14,512 nt of DNA from an uncultured Clostridium sp. (GTDB taxonomy: Bacteria > Bacillota > Clostridia > Lachnospirales > Lachnospiraceae). Position 1 is the stretch's first letter, and every line of letters starts with the position of its first letter. A program made the position numbers and the translations under genes. The notes under the pieces are model-generated. The model was not told the DNA's origin. It worked only from the letters and a program-made list of their open reading frames with translations, and searched no databases. This document shows, one piece after another, positions 1-7,372 of this stretch. The DNA lies in the NCBI GenBank assembly GCA_947643685.1, contig CANRXD010000006.1, positions 1 to 14,512 on the forward strand, in the 5' to 3' direction.

Positions 1-75
1 CACATTTTTTTTCTTTTTCGCCGTTTCCAGAAGCCTGTCCAGTTTTTCCTCAAATGTAAGCGTTTTTTCTTCCAT
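1..75 (-). CDS. rpoD: RNA polymerase primary sigma factor RpoD, N-terminal fragment (cut by window edge)
   Basis: The first 25 codons of an ORF that continues beyond base 1 start with MEEKTLTFEEKLDRLLETAK, which resembles the N-terminus of clostridial housekeeping sigma factors (sigma-70 region 1.1). The start is the ATG at 75-73, preceded by an AAGGA ribosome-binding site at 85-89 with a 9-base spacer. It begins 28 bases after the dnaG stop, with no terminator between, so it should be co-transcribed with dgt and dnaG. The assignment combines a short recognisable N-terminus with the conserved dnaG-rpoD order. The catalytic and promoter-recognition regions are outside the window and cannot be checked. 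Confidence 0.85.
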   Translation of the reverse strand, partial: MEEKTLTFEEKLDRLLETAKKKKNV

Positions 76-103
76 AATGTTCCATCCTTCCTGGCATTCA
101 GAT

Positions 104-1867
104 TCAATCCAGACTGATCTGTAATGTCGCTAATTCTGACTGCTGCCTGATGATATTCTGTAATTGTGCAATATCTGCTGCTCTTTTACTCTGTATTTCA
201 AGACTGTTTCTCTTAATTTTTTTCACAGTCTCTGAAAACGCCTTCTTCTGCTCCTCATTATTTAAGGACTCTGAAAGACTCGCATGAAAGAGCGCTGTCA
301 CCTCCCTGTATTGTTCCTCGCCCTCTATGAACTGATTCAAAATCCGGGCAGGGCTGACCTTCCCTTTTTTCAGCTCTTCGAATACAAGGCCCGCCACCTT
401 TTGGTACAGGCCGTCAACAAAGTCCTCAGGACCGATGATTCCATCAATTTTTGCAAGCAGCTCCGGCCTCTCGATCAGCCAGGTAAGCAGAAGTCTCTGG
501 GATTTCTTTATTCCGTCTTCCTTTTCTTTTCTCGGCCTGATTCTGGTTTTCGCATCCCCCACAGTTTTCACTCCGGTTCCGAACCGGCCTCCCAGAGAGG
601 CCACCAGACGCTTTAAATCTTCCTGAGGAATCATATATTCCCTGGCAACCGCCTCCGTATAATTATCCCTCTCCAGTTTTTCCGGAAACTCCAGAAGCTT
701 TCTGGCAACCGCATTATAAAAGGCTGTTTTGGATTCCGGATCCTGCATGCTGTACTGGCTCCGAATCACGGAGATTTCAAACATGAAGCTGTTTTTTGCA
801 TGATCGATCCGCTTCTTAAATTCATCCTTTCCCAGGTTCTTCATGAACTCATCCGGATCCTTATAGGGTTTCATGTTTAAGACCCTGACCGACATTCCCG
901 CCTCTTTTAAAATCGGGATAGCACGTAACGCCGCCTTAATCCCCGCGCCGTCGCTGTCATACGTCAGAATTACCTGGTCTGTGTACCGTTTTAAAAGGAG
1001 CGCGTGCTGGGGCGTAAAGGCGGTTCCCAGGGAAGCCACCGCATTGGTAAACCCGGCCTGATGCATGGCGATCACATCCATATACCCTTCACAGATCAGG
1101 ATATATCCGGCCCGTGAGGTTCTGGCAAAATTAAGGCCGTAAAGATTTCTGCTTTTATCAAACAGTTTTGTCTCCGGAGAGTTTAAATATTTAGGTTCCC
1201 CGTCTCCCATGACACGGCCGCCGAAACCAATAACCCGTTTATTCACATCCAGGATCGGGAACATGACCCGGTTCCAGAATTTGTCCCTGGCTCCTCTCTC
1301 TTCAATGAAAAACAGGCCGGTTTCTTTCAGGACAGAATCCTCATACCCCTTAGAGCGCATATAGCGGTATAAGTCGTCGGGCACCTTGTTGGCATATCCC
1401 AGGCCAAAATGCCTGATGGTATCATCAGTCAGAGCCCTGTTCTTAAAATATTCATATCCGATCCGCCCGTTGGGCTGCTTTAACTGGTAGTAAAAATAGT
1501 TGGCCGCCAGCCGGTTGATTTCCAGAAGCGTATTCTTTAAATCCGCCTGGGCTCTGGCTTCTTTGGAATATTCTGCCTCCGGCAGGGTAATTCCGGCTCG
1601 GTCCGCCAGAAGCTTTACCGCCTCCACAAAAGAATAGTTTTCATATTCCATCACAAATGTAATCACGTTCCCGCCGGCTCCGCATCCAAAACAGTAATAC
1701 ATCTGCTTCTCCCCGGACACGGAAAAGGAGGGGGATTTTTCATTATGGAACGGGCACAGTCCAAAATAATTGGCCCCCTTTTTTTTCAGGTTCACATATT
1801 GGGAAATCACATCCACAATATCGTTTCTCGTTCGTACTTCCTCAATCACATCATCCGGATAAAACAT
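104..1867 (-). CDS. dnaG: DNA primase DnaG
   Basis: This is the bacterial primase that makes RNA primers for lagging-strand synthesis together with the replicative helicase. The 587-residue product has the usual length and layout. An N-terminal zinc-binding domain has ligands C38, H41, C59 and C62 (CPFH and YYCFGCGAGG motifs). A catalytic core follows with a TOPRIM fold, showing the EGYMDV motif (E260) and DSDGAG (D304, D306) that hold the catalytic metals. The last ~150 residues are the less conserved helical helicase-interaction region. The ATG at 1867 has a GGAGG site at 1874-1878, 6 bases upstream. It lies 18 bases after dgt and 28 bases before rpoD. No frameshift or missing key residue is seen. 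Confidence 0.97.
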   Translation of the reverse strand: MFYPDDVIEEVRTRNDIVDVISQYVNLKKKGANYFGLCPFHNEKSPSFSVSGEKQMYYCFGCGAGGNVITFVMEYENYSFVEAVKLLADRAGITLPEAEYSKEARAQADLKNTLLEINRLAANYFYYQLKQPNGRIGYEYFKNRALTDDTIRHFGLGYANKVPDDLYRYMRSKGYEDSVLKETGLFFIEERGARDKFWNRVMFPILDVNKRVIGFGGRVMGDGEPKYLNSPETKLFDKSRNLYGLNFARTSRAGYILICEGYMDVIAMHQAGFTNAVASLGTAFTPQHALLLKRYTDQVILTYDSDGAGIKAALRAIPILKEAGMSVRVLNMKPYKDPDEFMKNLGKDEFKKRIDHAKNSFMFEISVIRSQYSMQDPESKTAFYNAVARKLLEFPEKLERDNYTEAVAREYMIPQEDLKRLVASLGGRFGTGVKTVGDAKTRIRPRKEKEDGIKKSQRLLLTWLIERPELLAKIDGIIGPEDFVDGLYQKVAGLVFEELKKGKVSPARILNQFIEGEEQYREVTALFHASLSESLNNEEQKKAFSETVKKIKRNSLEIQSKRAADIAQLQNIIRQQSELATLQISLD

Positions 1868-1885
1868 GTATATCCTCCATATTTT

Positions 1886-2893
1886 TCAGACCTTCCAGGA
1901 CTTTGGCACAAATAATTCTTCAAACTTGTCAATGGCATAACTGTCGCTCATACCCGCGATATAGTCACATACCACCCGTTCCTTTTTTTCATGGCACCGT
2001 TCAATCATAATGAAGTATTCCTCCGGCAGACGGTCCGCGTGATCCATATAATAATGGTAAAGCTGCACGATCAGCTGCTGGGCCTTCCCCTCCTCGGCCT
2101 TGGCGGCCGGATTTTTATACACATTCTCAAACATCCACTGCCGCAGGCGTTTCATGGCACCTTCCACATCCGGAGACATGATAATCTCAGGCTTGTCCAG
2201 GCTGTTTAAAATAATATCATGTATCATGATATTGAGCCGTTCCTTCACGGTAGTTCCGAGAATATCCGAATATTCTCTCGGGATATCTTTTTCTGTTATT
2301 ATTCTTGCCCGGATGGCATCGTCAATATCATGGTTAATATATGCAATTTTATCGGAAAAGCGGACAATCTTCCCCTCCAGTGTTTTCGGGTTACCGGAGG
2401 TTCTGTGGTTTAAAATTCCGTCCCGCACTTCCTTTGTAAGATTCAGTCCCTTTCCCTTTTTCTCCACTACTTCCACCACACGGACACTTTGCCTGTAATG
2501 AGAAAAGCCCTCCTCGCAGATCTCATTTAATATGTACTCTCCCGCATGTCCAAAGGGTGTGTGCCCCAGGTCGTGCCCCAGGGCAATGGCCTCGGTGAGG
2601 CTTTCATTCATTTTTAAGGCCAGGGCAATGGTTCTTGCAATCTGGGCCACCTCCAGAGTATGGGTCAGTCTGGTACGGTAGTGATCACCCTCCGGGGCCA
2701 GAAAAACCTGGGTCTTATGCTTCAACCGGCGGAACGACTTGCTGTGGAGGATTCTGTCCCTGTCCCGCTGGTATACCGGCCGGATGTCACAAGGCTCCTC
2801 CCACCGGTCACGTCCCTGGCTTTCGCTGCTCTTGGACGCATAGGGGCTTAAATTATCGTGTTCCCACTGTTCCATCATTTCTCTGATGTTCAA
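1886..2893 (-). CDS. dgt: Deoxyguanosinetriphosphate triphosphohydrolase-like HD-domain protein (TTG start proposed)
   Basis: This is an HD-superfamily metal hydrolase of the Dgt family, which converts dNTPs to deoxynucleoside plus triphosphate and so adjusts dNTP pools. From the proposed TTG start (335 residues) the metal ligands are visible: H78 in HTLEV, the H107-D108 pair in GHDLGHTPFGH, and D181 in FSDKIAYINHDID. RDRDRILHSKSFRRLKHKTQVF near residues 43-64 is the usual N-terminal signature. I chose TTG at 2893-2891 because AGGAGG lies at 2902-2907 with an 8-base spacer, and the protein then begins like relatives (LNIRE). The in-frame ATG at 2938 has no convincing ribosome-binding site and lies only ~14 bases from the predicted transcript start. 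It is the first gene of the dgt-dnaG-rpoD operon. Substrate preference cannot be read from the sequence. Confidence 0.9.
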   Translation of the reverse strand: MNIREMMEQWEHDNLSPYASKSSESQGRDRWEEPCDIRPVYQRDRDRILHSKSFRRLKHKTQVFLAPEGDHYRTRLTHTLEVAQIARTIALALKMNESLTEAIALGHDLGHTPFGHAGEYILNEICEEGFSHYRQSVRVVEVVEKKGKGLNLTKEVRDGILNHRTSGNPKTLEGKIVRFSDKIAYINHDIDDAIRARIITEKDIPREYSDILGTTVKERLNIMIHDIILNSLDKPEIIMSPDVEGAMKRLRQWMFENVYKNPAAKAEEGKAQQLIVQLYHYYMDHADRLPEEYFIMIERCHEKKERVVCDYIAGMSDSYAIDKFEELFVPKSWKV

Positions 2894-2920
2894 ACAGATC
2901 GCCTCCTCCCAAAGACCCAC

Positions 2921-2937
2921 TGCCGGAAAATCCGGCA
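2921..2937 (-). other. Stem-loop in the dgt mRNA leader
   Basis: TGCCGGA and TCCGGCA form a perfect 7-bp stem around a 3-base loop. It lies between the predicted transcription start (~2952) and the ribosome-binding site at 2902-2907. No U-tract follows on the minus strand, so it does not look like a terminator. It could stabilise the 5' end of the dgt-dnaG-rpoD mRNA. If translation really began at 2938 the stem would be coding. Confidence 0.5.
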
Positions 2938-2958
2938 TTTTACACTCTCAACGATACT

Positions 2959-2987
2959 ATTATATCACAAAGACCGCCATTTTAGAA
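2959..2987 (-). promoter_or_regulatory. Promoter of the dgt-dnaG-rpoD operon (extended -10 type)
   Basis: The minus strand reads TGA-TATAAT (TATAAT at 2964-2959), a perfect -10 box with an extended TGn element. The -35 position 17 bases upstream (2987-2982) reads TTCTAA, only 3 of 6 to consensus, as is common for extended -10 promoters. The predicted transcript start is near 2952, giving a ~59-base leader to the TTG start of dgt. The surroundings are AT-rich. Confidence 0.65.
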
Positions 2988-3331
2988 CCCTTATTTATAT
3001 ACATTCGCCTATAAATACCACAAATTTTCTGAAAAGATTTCATAAATTTTTTATAAACCACTTTTTTTCATCTTTTTCGACATGTTTTCCTGTCATTCGG
3101 GAACAGCTCCTGCTGCTGCTTATTCCATGACAAATCCCTCCGCTGATTCGTCACGGTCAGTTGCTCCTCACTCCGGGCGTATGTCTTATTCAGTATATCC
3201 GGATTCACAGAGGAGTGAAAGAAAGCTGCAAAAGAAAGAAACGATGTGCTGTTGTATGAGGAATAATCTTTCATATCCATAAACAGGGTAACAGGCAGGC
3301 AAAGTGTTGACGAATTGGCCGCTTTCCCGGC
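2965..3331. other. Intergenic stretch with no supportable gene
   Basis: This stretch separates the terminator of the SEC-C gene from the dgt promoter. A minus-strand ORF crosses it, but it starts inside the SEC-C gene, runs straight through that gene's terminator, lacks a good ribosome-binding site and resembles nothing I know. The dgt-proximal ~110 bases are AT-rich, as expected upstream of a promoter. No tRNA-like fold, repeat array or plus-strand gene could be supported. Confidence 0.5.
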
Positions 3332-3376
3332 AAAAAATATGCGGTCTTTGCCGTAAATATGGCCAAAAACCGCATA
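3332..3376 (-). terminator. Rho-independent terminator of the SEC-C gene
   Basis: On the minus strand a 13-bp stem with one G-U pair (TATGCGGTTTTTG at 3376-3364 with CAAAGACCGCATA at 3350-3338) encloses a 13-base loop. It is followed directly by TTTTTT (3337-3332). It begins 20 bases after the stop codon of the SEC-C gene. This is a textbook terminator and separates that gene from the replication/sigma operon downstream. Confidence 0.88.
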
Positions 3377-3395
3377 AGTTCCATCGTGATTCCTT

Positions 3396-4511
3396 TTATT
3401 TTTTTCCACAACATTTTTTATACTTCTTCCCGCTGCCGCAGGGGCACGGGTCATTGGGGTATATTTTTTTGCCCTTTACAATCGGCTTCTGGACCGGCAT
3501 ACAAAAATCGTCATACAAGCCATTATACAAATCACCAGATTCCATTTCCTCTTCCATCGAATCTGAATAAGACTTTAACTGCGATTCTATCCATTTTAAA
3601 TCCTCCTTCAGTTCCAGACGCTCTGCCAAAAGCCCGGCGCGCCGGAATAACAGGTTGTTATGTATCGTGCAGGGAATCCCGATTACTTCTTTCCGTATCA
3701 GGCGGTATGCCGCTTCTGTGCCTTCCTTTTTCTGCACACACCAGCTGAATATATTCCAGGCATCTGCATTATGCGGTTCTCTCTTCAGCCAGTTTCTAAA
3801 CCATGCCTCGCCCTCCTCTGGTTTTCCTGTCTCATAGAGTTCCTCCCCGACTGCAGCGCGGAAATTACCGTCGTCATCATATGTCCAGTCAAACATATCC
3901 AAAACGGAGCGACAAAAATCAAGGCGTTTCTCATGTTCTTCCGAATTGCCCAGTTCCATTTCAAAATCCTGCAGCCACTCGTCAATGGGATATTGATAAT
4001 CCTTCTCCTCCATCAGCCCGCTGACACTGTACTTTTTTTCTTCCTGCCCGATAATATCCTGAAATATTTCCCATGCCTGCCACCAGTAATCCAGCGGCGC
4101 ATTCCCCCGGGCGCCCTGAATGTCCTGTGTGCCCTGAACGTCCAGATTGTCCTGATCATCCTGATTGTCCAGATCATACAGATTGTCCTGAGCCTCATAG
4201 CCGCACTGCACAAGCTCATCCCATTTATCCCACTCTGTCAAAATCTCATGTGTATCCTCAAAATCCATACTCTGCCGCACCATTTCTTCTAGCGCATGCC
4301 CATATCCTTCTTCATCATAAGGCTGATTTTCTTTCAGAACATCATATATTTCTGCAAGTACGACCGCTCCGATTTTTTCTTTCGCTTCTCTCGTGGAATA
4401 TCCCGCGCCTATCAGCTTTTTATATGCCTCCGTGGTTACCGGCGGATCATTATCCCTCAACTGATTTTCCACAATTTCCAGTACTATTTTCTTTAACCGT
4501 ATATTTGCCAT
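3396..4511 (-). CDS. SEC-C zinc-motif protein with TPR-like segment, function unknown
   Basis: From the ATG at 4511 the product has 371 residues. It ends in a SEC-C motif ([15 protein letters not shown]356, C358, C367, C368), the zinc-binding module first known from the SecA C-terminus and found on many unrelated proteins. The N-terminal ~80 residues ([14 protein letters not shown] onward) are helical. Residues ~108-137 are a Q/D/N-rich repeat encoded by a 9-bp tandem repeat. Residues ~209-275 look like one or two TPR helices. The start is supported by AGGAA at 4526-4522, 10 bases upstream; an in-frame GTG at 4541 is less likely. It has its own promoter and terminator, so it is not part of either neighbouring operon. 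I do not recognise a specific function; a role in protein binding or quality control would be a guess from the motifs. Confidence 0.85.
   Translation of the reverse strand: MANIRLKKIVLEIVENQLRDNDPPVTTEAYKKLIGAGYSTREAKEKIGAVVLAEIYDVLKENQPYDEEGYGHALEEMVRQSMDFEDTHEILTEWDKWDELVQCGYEAQDNLYDLDNQDDQDNLDVQGTQDIQGARGNAPLDYWWQAWEIFQDIIGQEEKKYSVSGLMEEKDYQYPIDEWLQDFEMELGNSEEHEKRLDFCRSVLDMFDWTYDDDGNFRAAVGEELYETGKPEEGEAWFRNWLKREPHNADAWNIFSWCVQKKEGTEAAYRLIRKEVIGIPCTIHNNLLFRRAGLLAERLELKEDLKWIESQLKSYSDSMEEEMESGDLYNGLYDDFCMPVQKPIVKGKKIYPNDPCPCGSGKKYKKCCGKK
4101..4190 (-). repeat. In-frame 9-bp tandem repeat, ten units, inside the SEC-C gene
   Basis: On the minus strand, ten consecutive 9-base units follow a loose consensus CWGGACAAT, starting CAGGACAAT, CTGTATGAT, CTGGACAAT, CAGGATGAT, CAGGACAAT, CTGGACGTT. 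They encode [30 protein letters not shown]. Units near the 5' end of the gene are close to identical and those near 4101 have drifted. Because the unit is a multiple of three, gain or loss of copies would keep the frame. Confidence 0.8.
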
Positions 4512-4569
4512 GATCCCTCTGTTCCTTTCAATTTTCATCACTGGCCAGTCAGGTACTTCTCACAGCCAC

Positions 4570-4599
4570 ATTTTACCACAGGTACGTGGTTTTTGTCAT
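4570..4599 (-). promoter_or_regulatory. Promoter of the SEC-C gene
   Basis: The minus strand shows ATGACA (4599-4594, 5 of 6 to the -35 consensus), an 18-base spacer and TAAAAT (4575-4570) preceded by TGG, an extended -10 element. Predicted transcript start is near 4563, about 50 bases before the ATG at 4511. It lies just downstream of the terminator after hgdB, which fits an independent transcription unit. Confidence 0.6.
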
Positions 4600-4601
4600 C
4601 C

Positions 4602-4648
4602 AAAAAAAGCCCTGCCACAGGACTTTTCATTCCTGACGGCAGGACTTT
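4602..4648 (-). terminator. Rho-independent terminator ending the hydroxyglutarate operon, with duplicated 5' arm
   Basis: On the minus strand AAAGTCCTG (4626-4618) pairs with CAGGGCTTT (4614-4606) around a 3-base loop and runs into seven T residues (4608-4602). A second copy of the 5' arm, AAAGTCCTGCC at 4648-4638, can pair over 11 bp with the same 3' arm (4616-4606). Either stem ends in the same U-tract. It lies between the hgdB stop (4673) and the SEC-C promoter. Confidence 0.85.
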
Positions 4649-4672
4649 CGATTTTCACTGGTATAAAAGGAC

Positions 4673-5824
4673 TTACTTGCTCATCTCCAGCACATCCGCA
4701 AATGCCTGAATGGCAGTCTTTGCCTGGCCAAAGTCACGCATCTGCTGGTCAATGCCAAGCTTGATGTGCGGAATCTTCGCGTCGTCCAGAGCTTTCTTAA
4801 GGTACGGATACTCCATCTCCTCCGGATCACAGAACTGCTGCATGAACAGTACAAGACCCTGAGCGCCGCTCTCCTTCACCAGGTTTGCAACGAACTCGCC
4901 GCGGCGGTTCTTCTCAGACTGCGGGTCATAAAGAAGAACGTCATGGTCGATATTTGCAAACTGTTTCGCAAGAGCCATCATCGGACATGCCTCATCCTCC
5001 GGAACGTCTGTCTTGAAGGAGCGTGTCTCATGTGCAACGTCATCGGCTGCGATGGCGATGTTATTCTCTTCAAAGGCAGCAAGCAGTGCCGGATTGTCGC
5101 AGATGATACCGGAGGTAACAACCTTGGTTCCCTGCCAGTCACATACCGGAAGCGCCTCTAATTCTTTATTTAACTCTTCAAGCTTTGCCGTGTACTCCGG
5201 CTTCTCCATAAACCAGAAAGCCTTTAATACTGCGGAACGCTTCGTGGGCATTACAACGTCACAGTGCTCGCCTGCCAGCTTAACAAAATTACGGCGGGCA
5301 GCGCGGCTCTTATTGTAAACCCTGATTGCATCCCAGATTGCTTCGTTCGTGATTTCCCTGCCTGCAATCTTCTCCAGCTCGCCCTTTACATGACTGTACT
5401 GGTCGATACAGAACTGAAGGCCGAAGTCCTCAAAACGGTTCTGGGGATGAGCCAGGAAAATAACGGACATCTTGTCGCCCATGGCCACACGGTAGTTCTG
5501 GCTCATGGGACGTAAGGTATCACAGATGGTGGGGGTAATGATTCCGTCCAGGCCGTCCATGGTTCCGTCCAGAAGCATTTCCAGGGCAAGCTGTGCGATT
5601 GTGCAGTAGAAGGTTGCACAGTACTCTTTTGCACGGCTGATGGTTTTCTTGTTGGAGCCCCAGATTCCCATGGGAACCATTCCGGCTGCATAAACCAGCT
5701 CTTCCGGAGCATAATACGGCAGAACGCCGATTACTTTTTTGCCCTGAGCCTTATATTCGGCAAGCTGCTGCTTGGGAGTGGCAGCTTTCACTTTAAATTC
5801 ATCCAATAATGCGTTGATACTCAT
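4673..5824 (-). CDS. hgdB: (R)-2-hydroxyglutaryl-CoA dehydratase, beta subunit
   Basis: HgdB is the second subunit of component D, which removes water from (R)-2-hydroxyglutaryl-CoA to give (E)-glutaconyl-CoA by a ketyl-radical mechanism in the cytoplasm. The 383-residue product has the HgdB/FldC-type fold and family landmarks: IGVLPYYAPEELVYAAG near the N-terminus, cysteines in KEYCATFYC (C69, C74) and TICDTLRP (C101), and the C-terminal FCDPEEMEYPYLK stretch. Which cysteines hold the [4Fe-4S] cluster is inferred from the family. The start has AGGAGG at 5838-5833 with an 8-base spacer, lying inside the last codons of hgdA. With only 3 bases between the genes, the subunits are probably translationally coupled. 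It is the last gene of the operon and is followed by a terminator. Confidence 0.95.
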   Translation of the reverse strand: MSINALLDEFKVKAATPKQQLAEYKAQGKKVIGVLPYYAPEELVYAAGMVPMGIWGSNKKTISRAKEYCATFYCTIAQLALEMLLDGTMDGLDGIITPTICDTLRPMSQNYRVAMGDKMSVIFLAHPQNRFEDFGLQFCIDQYSHVKGELEKIAGREITNEAIWDAIRVYNKSRAARRNFVKLAGEHCDVVMPTKRSAVLKAFWFMEKPEYTAKLEELNKELEALPVCDWQGTKVVTSGIICDNPALLAAFEENNIAIAADDVAHETRSFKTDVPEDEACPMMALAKQFANIDHDVLLYDPQSEKNRRGEFVANLVKESGAQGLVLFMQQFCDPEEMEYPYLKKALDDAKIPHIKLGIDQQMRDFGQAKTAIQAFADVLEMSK

Positions 5825-5827
5825 TGT

Positions 5828-7267
5828 TTATGCCTCCTTTGCCTTAGCGTTTGCTTCCATTGCTTCCACAAGGCCCTGTACGCGGGTCTCATACTGTGCG
5901 GCATTGAAGTTACGCGGGTCAGCCTGGTCGCCGTCAAATCCAGCACACGGTACGCCAAGATCAGCGGTAAAGCGGCGCTGCATCTCTGCCATATATCCGC
6001 TCCACGGCTTACAGCTTCTGTTGTAATGAACCAGAACGCCGTCAACCTTGTTGTCACGGCAGATGCCTTCACGCCAGTCAACGCCCTGCTCAATGCAGAC
6101 AGAGTTGGGTGCCTTATAGTAAGCACGCGCCATCTCGTCGATGTTGTTGTAAACAAAGCCGAATGCAGGTGCATATACAACGGCCGTAACGTTCACGCCA
6201 TGTTCCTTTAAAGGCTTGAACAGAGCCGGAAGCTTCGGCCAGCACGGAATGCCCTCAAACATGACACGATACTTCTCCGGGAACGGAGTTGTGGTCTCGC
6301 CCTTTTTGATTGCCTCCTCCAGATTCTCAGCCAGAAGTTCGAAAGCCTCAGCGGCCTCAACTCTTGCACGGGCTGTTACAACGTCAGCCATATGGTTAAA
6401 TAAGTCAAATCCGCTGTACGGAGCCGGCTTGTACTGCAAATAATCACAAACCTTTAACCATGCCCTGGCGGTACGGTTTGCATTTGCACATGCCTGCTCA
6501 AACTTCTTTTCATCAAACTTCTTTCCTGTCAGCTTTTCCAGCTGGTGGATTGCCTTGTCAAACTGGGCGCGAACGTATTTTACGTTGGCATCGCCCACTT
6601 CCACGGTGTTGTTGTAAGGAATATCGATCATGATCAGCGGAACGTTGCACATACGGGCAATATTCTCATACCATTTTGTCATACAGTTACAGATATTGTT
6701 ACAGCAGAGAACGAAATCCGGCTGCGGAATCTGCATCTGACGGATCGGGGAAATGGCAGCCAGACGTTTTTCCTTCTCCGGGCCATCCGGCAGCGCCTCA
6801 ATCTCCAAAATGTTGTCAAGCTGAAGATAGGGAGTCTGTGTCTTTGGATCCTTCTTCGGCTTTCCGGTTGCTTCATCCATTACCACATTGCCGTCAGCGT
6901 CCTTTAAGGGCTTTCCGGTACTGGGGTCGATAATGTATTCTCCGGTCTCCGGATCATACTTGCGGGATACGCGCACACCTTTGGCATAGGCCAGGCTGAT
7001 ACGTGCATATCCGCAGATATCATTATCATATCCGAGATCCTCGGCGGCCTGGCACATCATTTCACCATACCGGTTTGCTGCGATACCGGCTGCCTGATTC
7101 TCCGGATACATTACATTCAGATCAAAAGCTGCTGCAAGTTCACAGGGGAACTTGGAGGACGACCAGCCTACCAGTTCGCCTCTTTTTTTGGCTTCACGCG
7201 CATCCTTGTGGACGTCATCAACGACCTTACGAAGGGCGAGAACGCCGGGCATTACTTGTTTTGCCAT
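5828..7267 (-). CDS. hgdA: (R)-2-hydroxyglutaryl-CoA dehydratase, alpha subunit
   Basis: HgdA is the alpha subunit of component D and closely resembles the A. fermentans protein along its whole length (479 residues; reference about 477). Landmarks are GWSSSKFPCEL (C42), ENQAAGIAANR, CQAAEDLGYDNDICGYARISLAY (C72, C85), FVLCCNNICNCMTKW (C188, C189, C193, C195) and VDGVLVHYNRSCKPWSGYM near the end. The cysteines include likely iron-sulfur ligands; the precise set is not assigned here. Residues ~103-145 form a DP.TGK-rich insertion also present in A. fermentans HgdA. It receives one electron from HgdC with ATP hydrolysis. The ATG at 7267 has AGGAGG at 7282-7277, 9-base spacer. It pairs with hgdB 3 bases downstream and is separated from hgdC by a hairpin-rich 105-base spacer. 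Confidence 0.96.
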   Translation of the reverse strand: MAKQVMPGVLALRKVVDDVHKDAREAKKRGELVGWSSSKFPCELAAAFDLNVMYPENQAAGIAANRYGEMMCQAAEDLGYDNDICGYARISLAYAKGVRVSRKYDPETGEYIIDPSTGKPLKDADGNVVMDEATGKPKKDPKTQTPYLQLDNILEIEALPDGPEKEKRLAAISPIRQMQIPQPDFVLCCNNICNCMTKWYENIARMCNVPLIMIDIPYNNTVEVGDANVKYVRAQFDKAIHQLEKLTGKKFDEKKFEQACANANRTARAWLKVCDYLQYKPAPYSGFDLFNHMADVVTARARVEAAEAFELLAENLEEAIKKGETTTPFPEKYRVMFEGIPCWPKLPALFKPLKEHGVNVTAVVYAPAFGFVYNNIDEMARAYYKAPNSVCIEQGVDWREGICRDNKVDGVLVHYNRSCKPWSGYMAEMQRRFTADLGVPCAGFDGDQADPRNFNAAQYETRVQGLVEAMEANAKAKEA

Positions 7268-7292
7268 AATAAATATCCTCCTTTATGCTTGA

Positions 7293-7370
7293 ATGTGTCT
7301 TTGCACATCCGGCCCTCAGGGGCCATTTCACGTAACCGTTCAAGGGCTGTCTGAACGGTTGCCATTTCAC
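7293..7370 (-). other. Three consecutive stem-loops with a flanking direct repeat between hgdC and hgdA
   Basis: In transcription order: a perfect 9-bp stem (AACCGTTCA at 7360-7352 with TGAACGGTT at 7342-7334, 9-base loop); a 5-bp GC stem (GGCCC at 7324-7320 with GGGCC at 7315-7311, 4-base loop); and a 5-bp stem (ATGTG/CACAT at 7308-7293). The first stem is flanked by a 10-base direct repeat, GTGAAATGGC at 7370-7361 and 7331-7322. No U-tract follows, so this is not a terminator. An mRNA-stability or processing element is the best inference. Confidence 0.6.
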
Positions 7371-7372
7371 AA

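Noticed and set aside
3068..3454. Minus-strand ORF of 128 codons after the SEC-C gene
   Set aside because: It starts inside the SEC-C gene, passes through that gene's terminator, has no good ribosome-binding site and shows no recognisable domain.
4101..4190. CRISPR-like array
   Set aside because: Units are 9 bases, contiguous with no spacers, and in frame within a coding region.
3660..4292. Plus-strand 210-codon ORF opposite the SEC-C gene, hydrophobic in places
   Set aside because: The minus-strand frame has a complete domain structure ending in a SEC-C motif, promoter, ribosome-binding site and terminator. The antisense frame has none, and its Ile/Val-rich part is the reverse reading of the 9-bp repeat.
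4512..4541. GTG start at 4541 (or ATG at 4538) for the SEC-C gene
   Set aside because: The extra residues ([10 protein letters not shown]) are encoded by the ribosome-binding region of the better-placed ATG at 4511.
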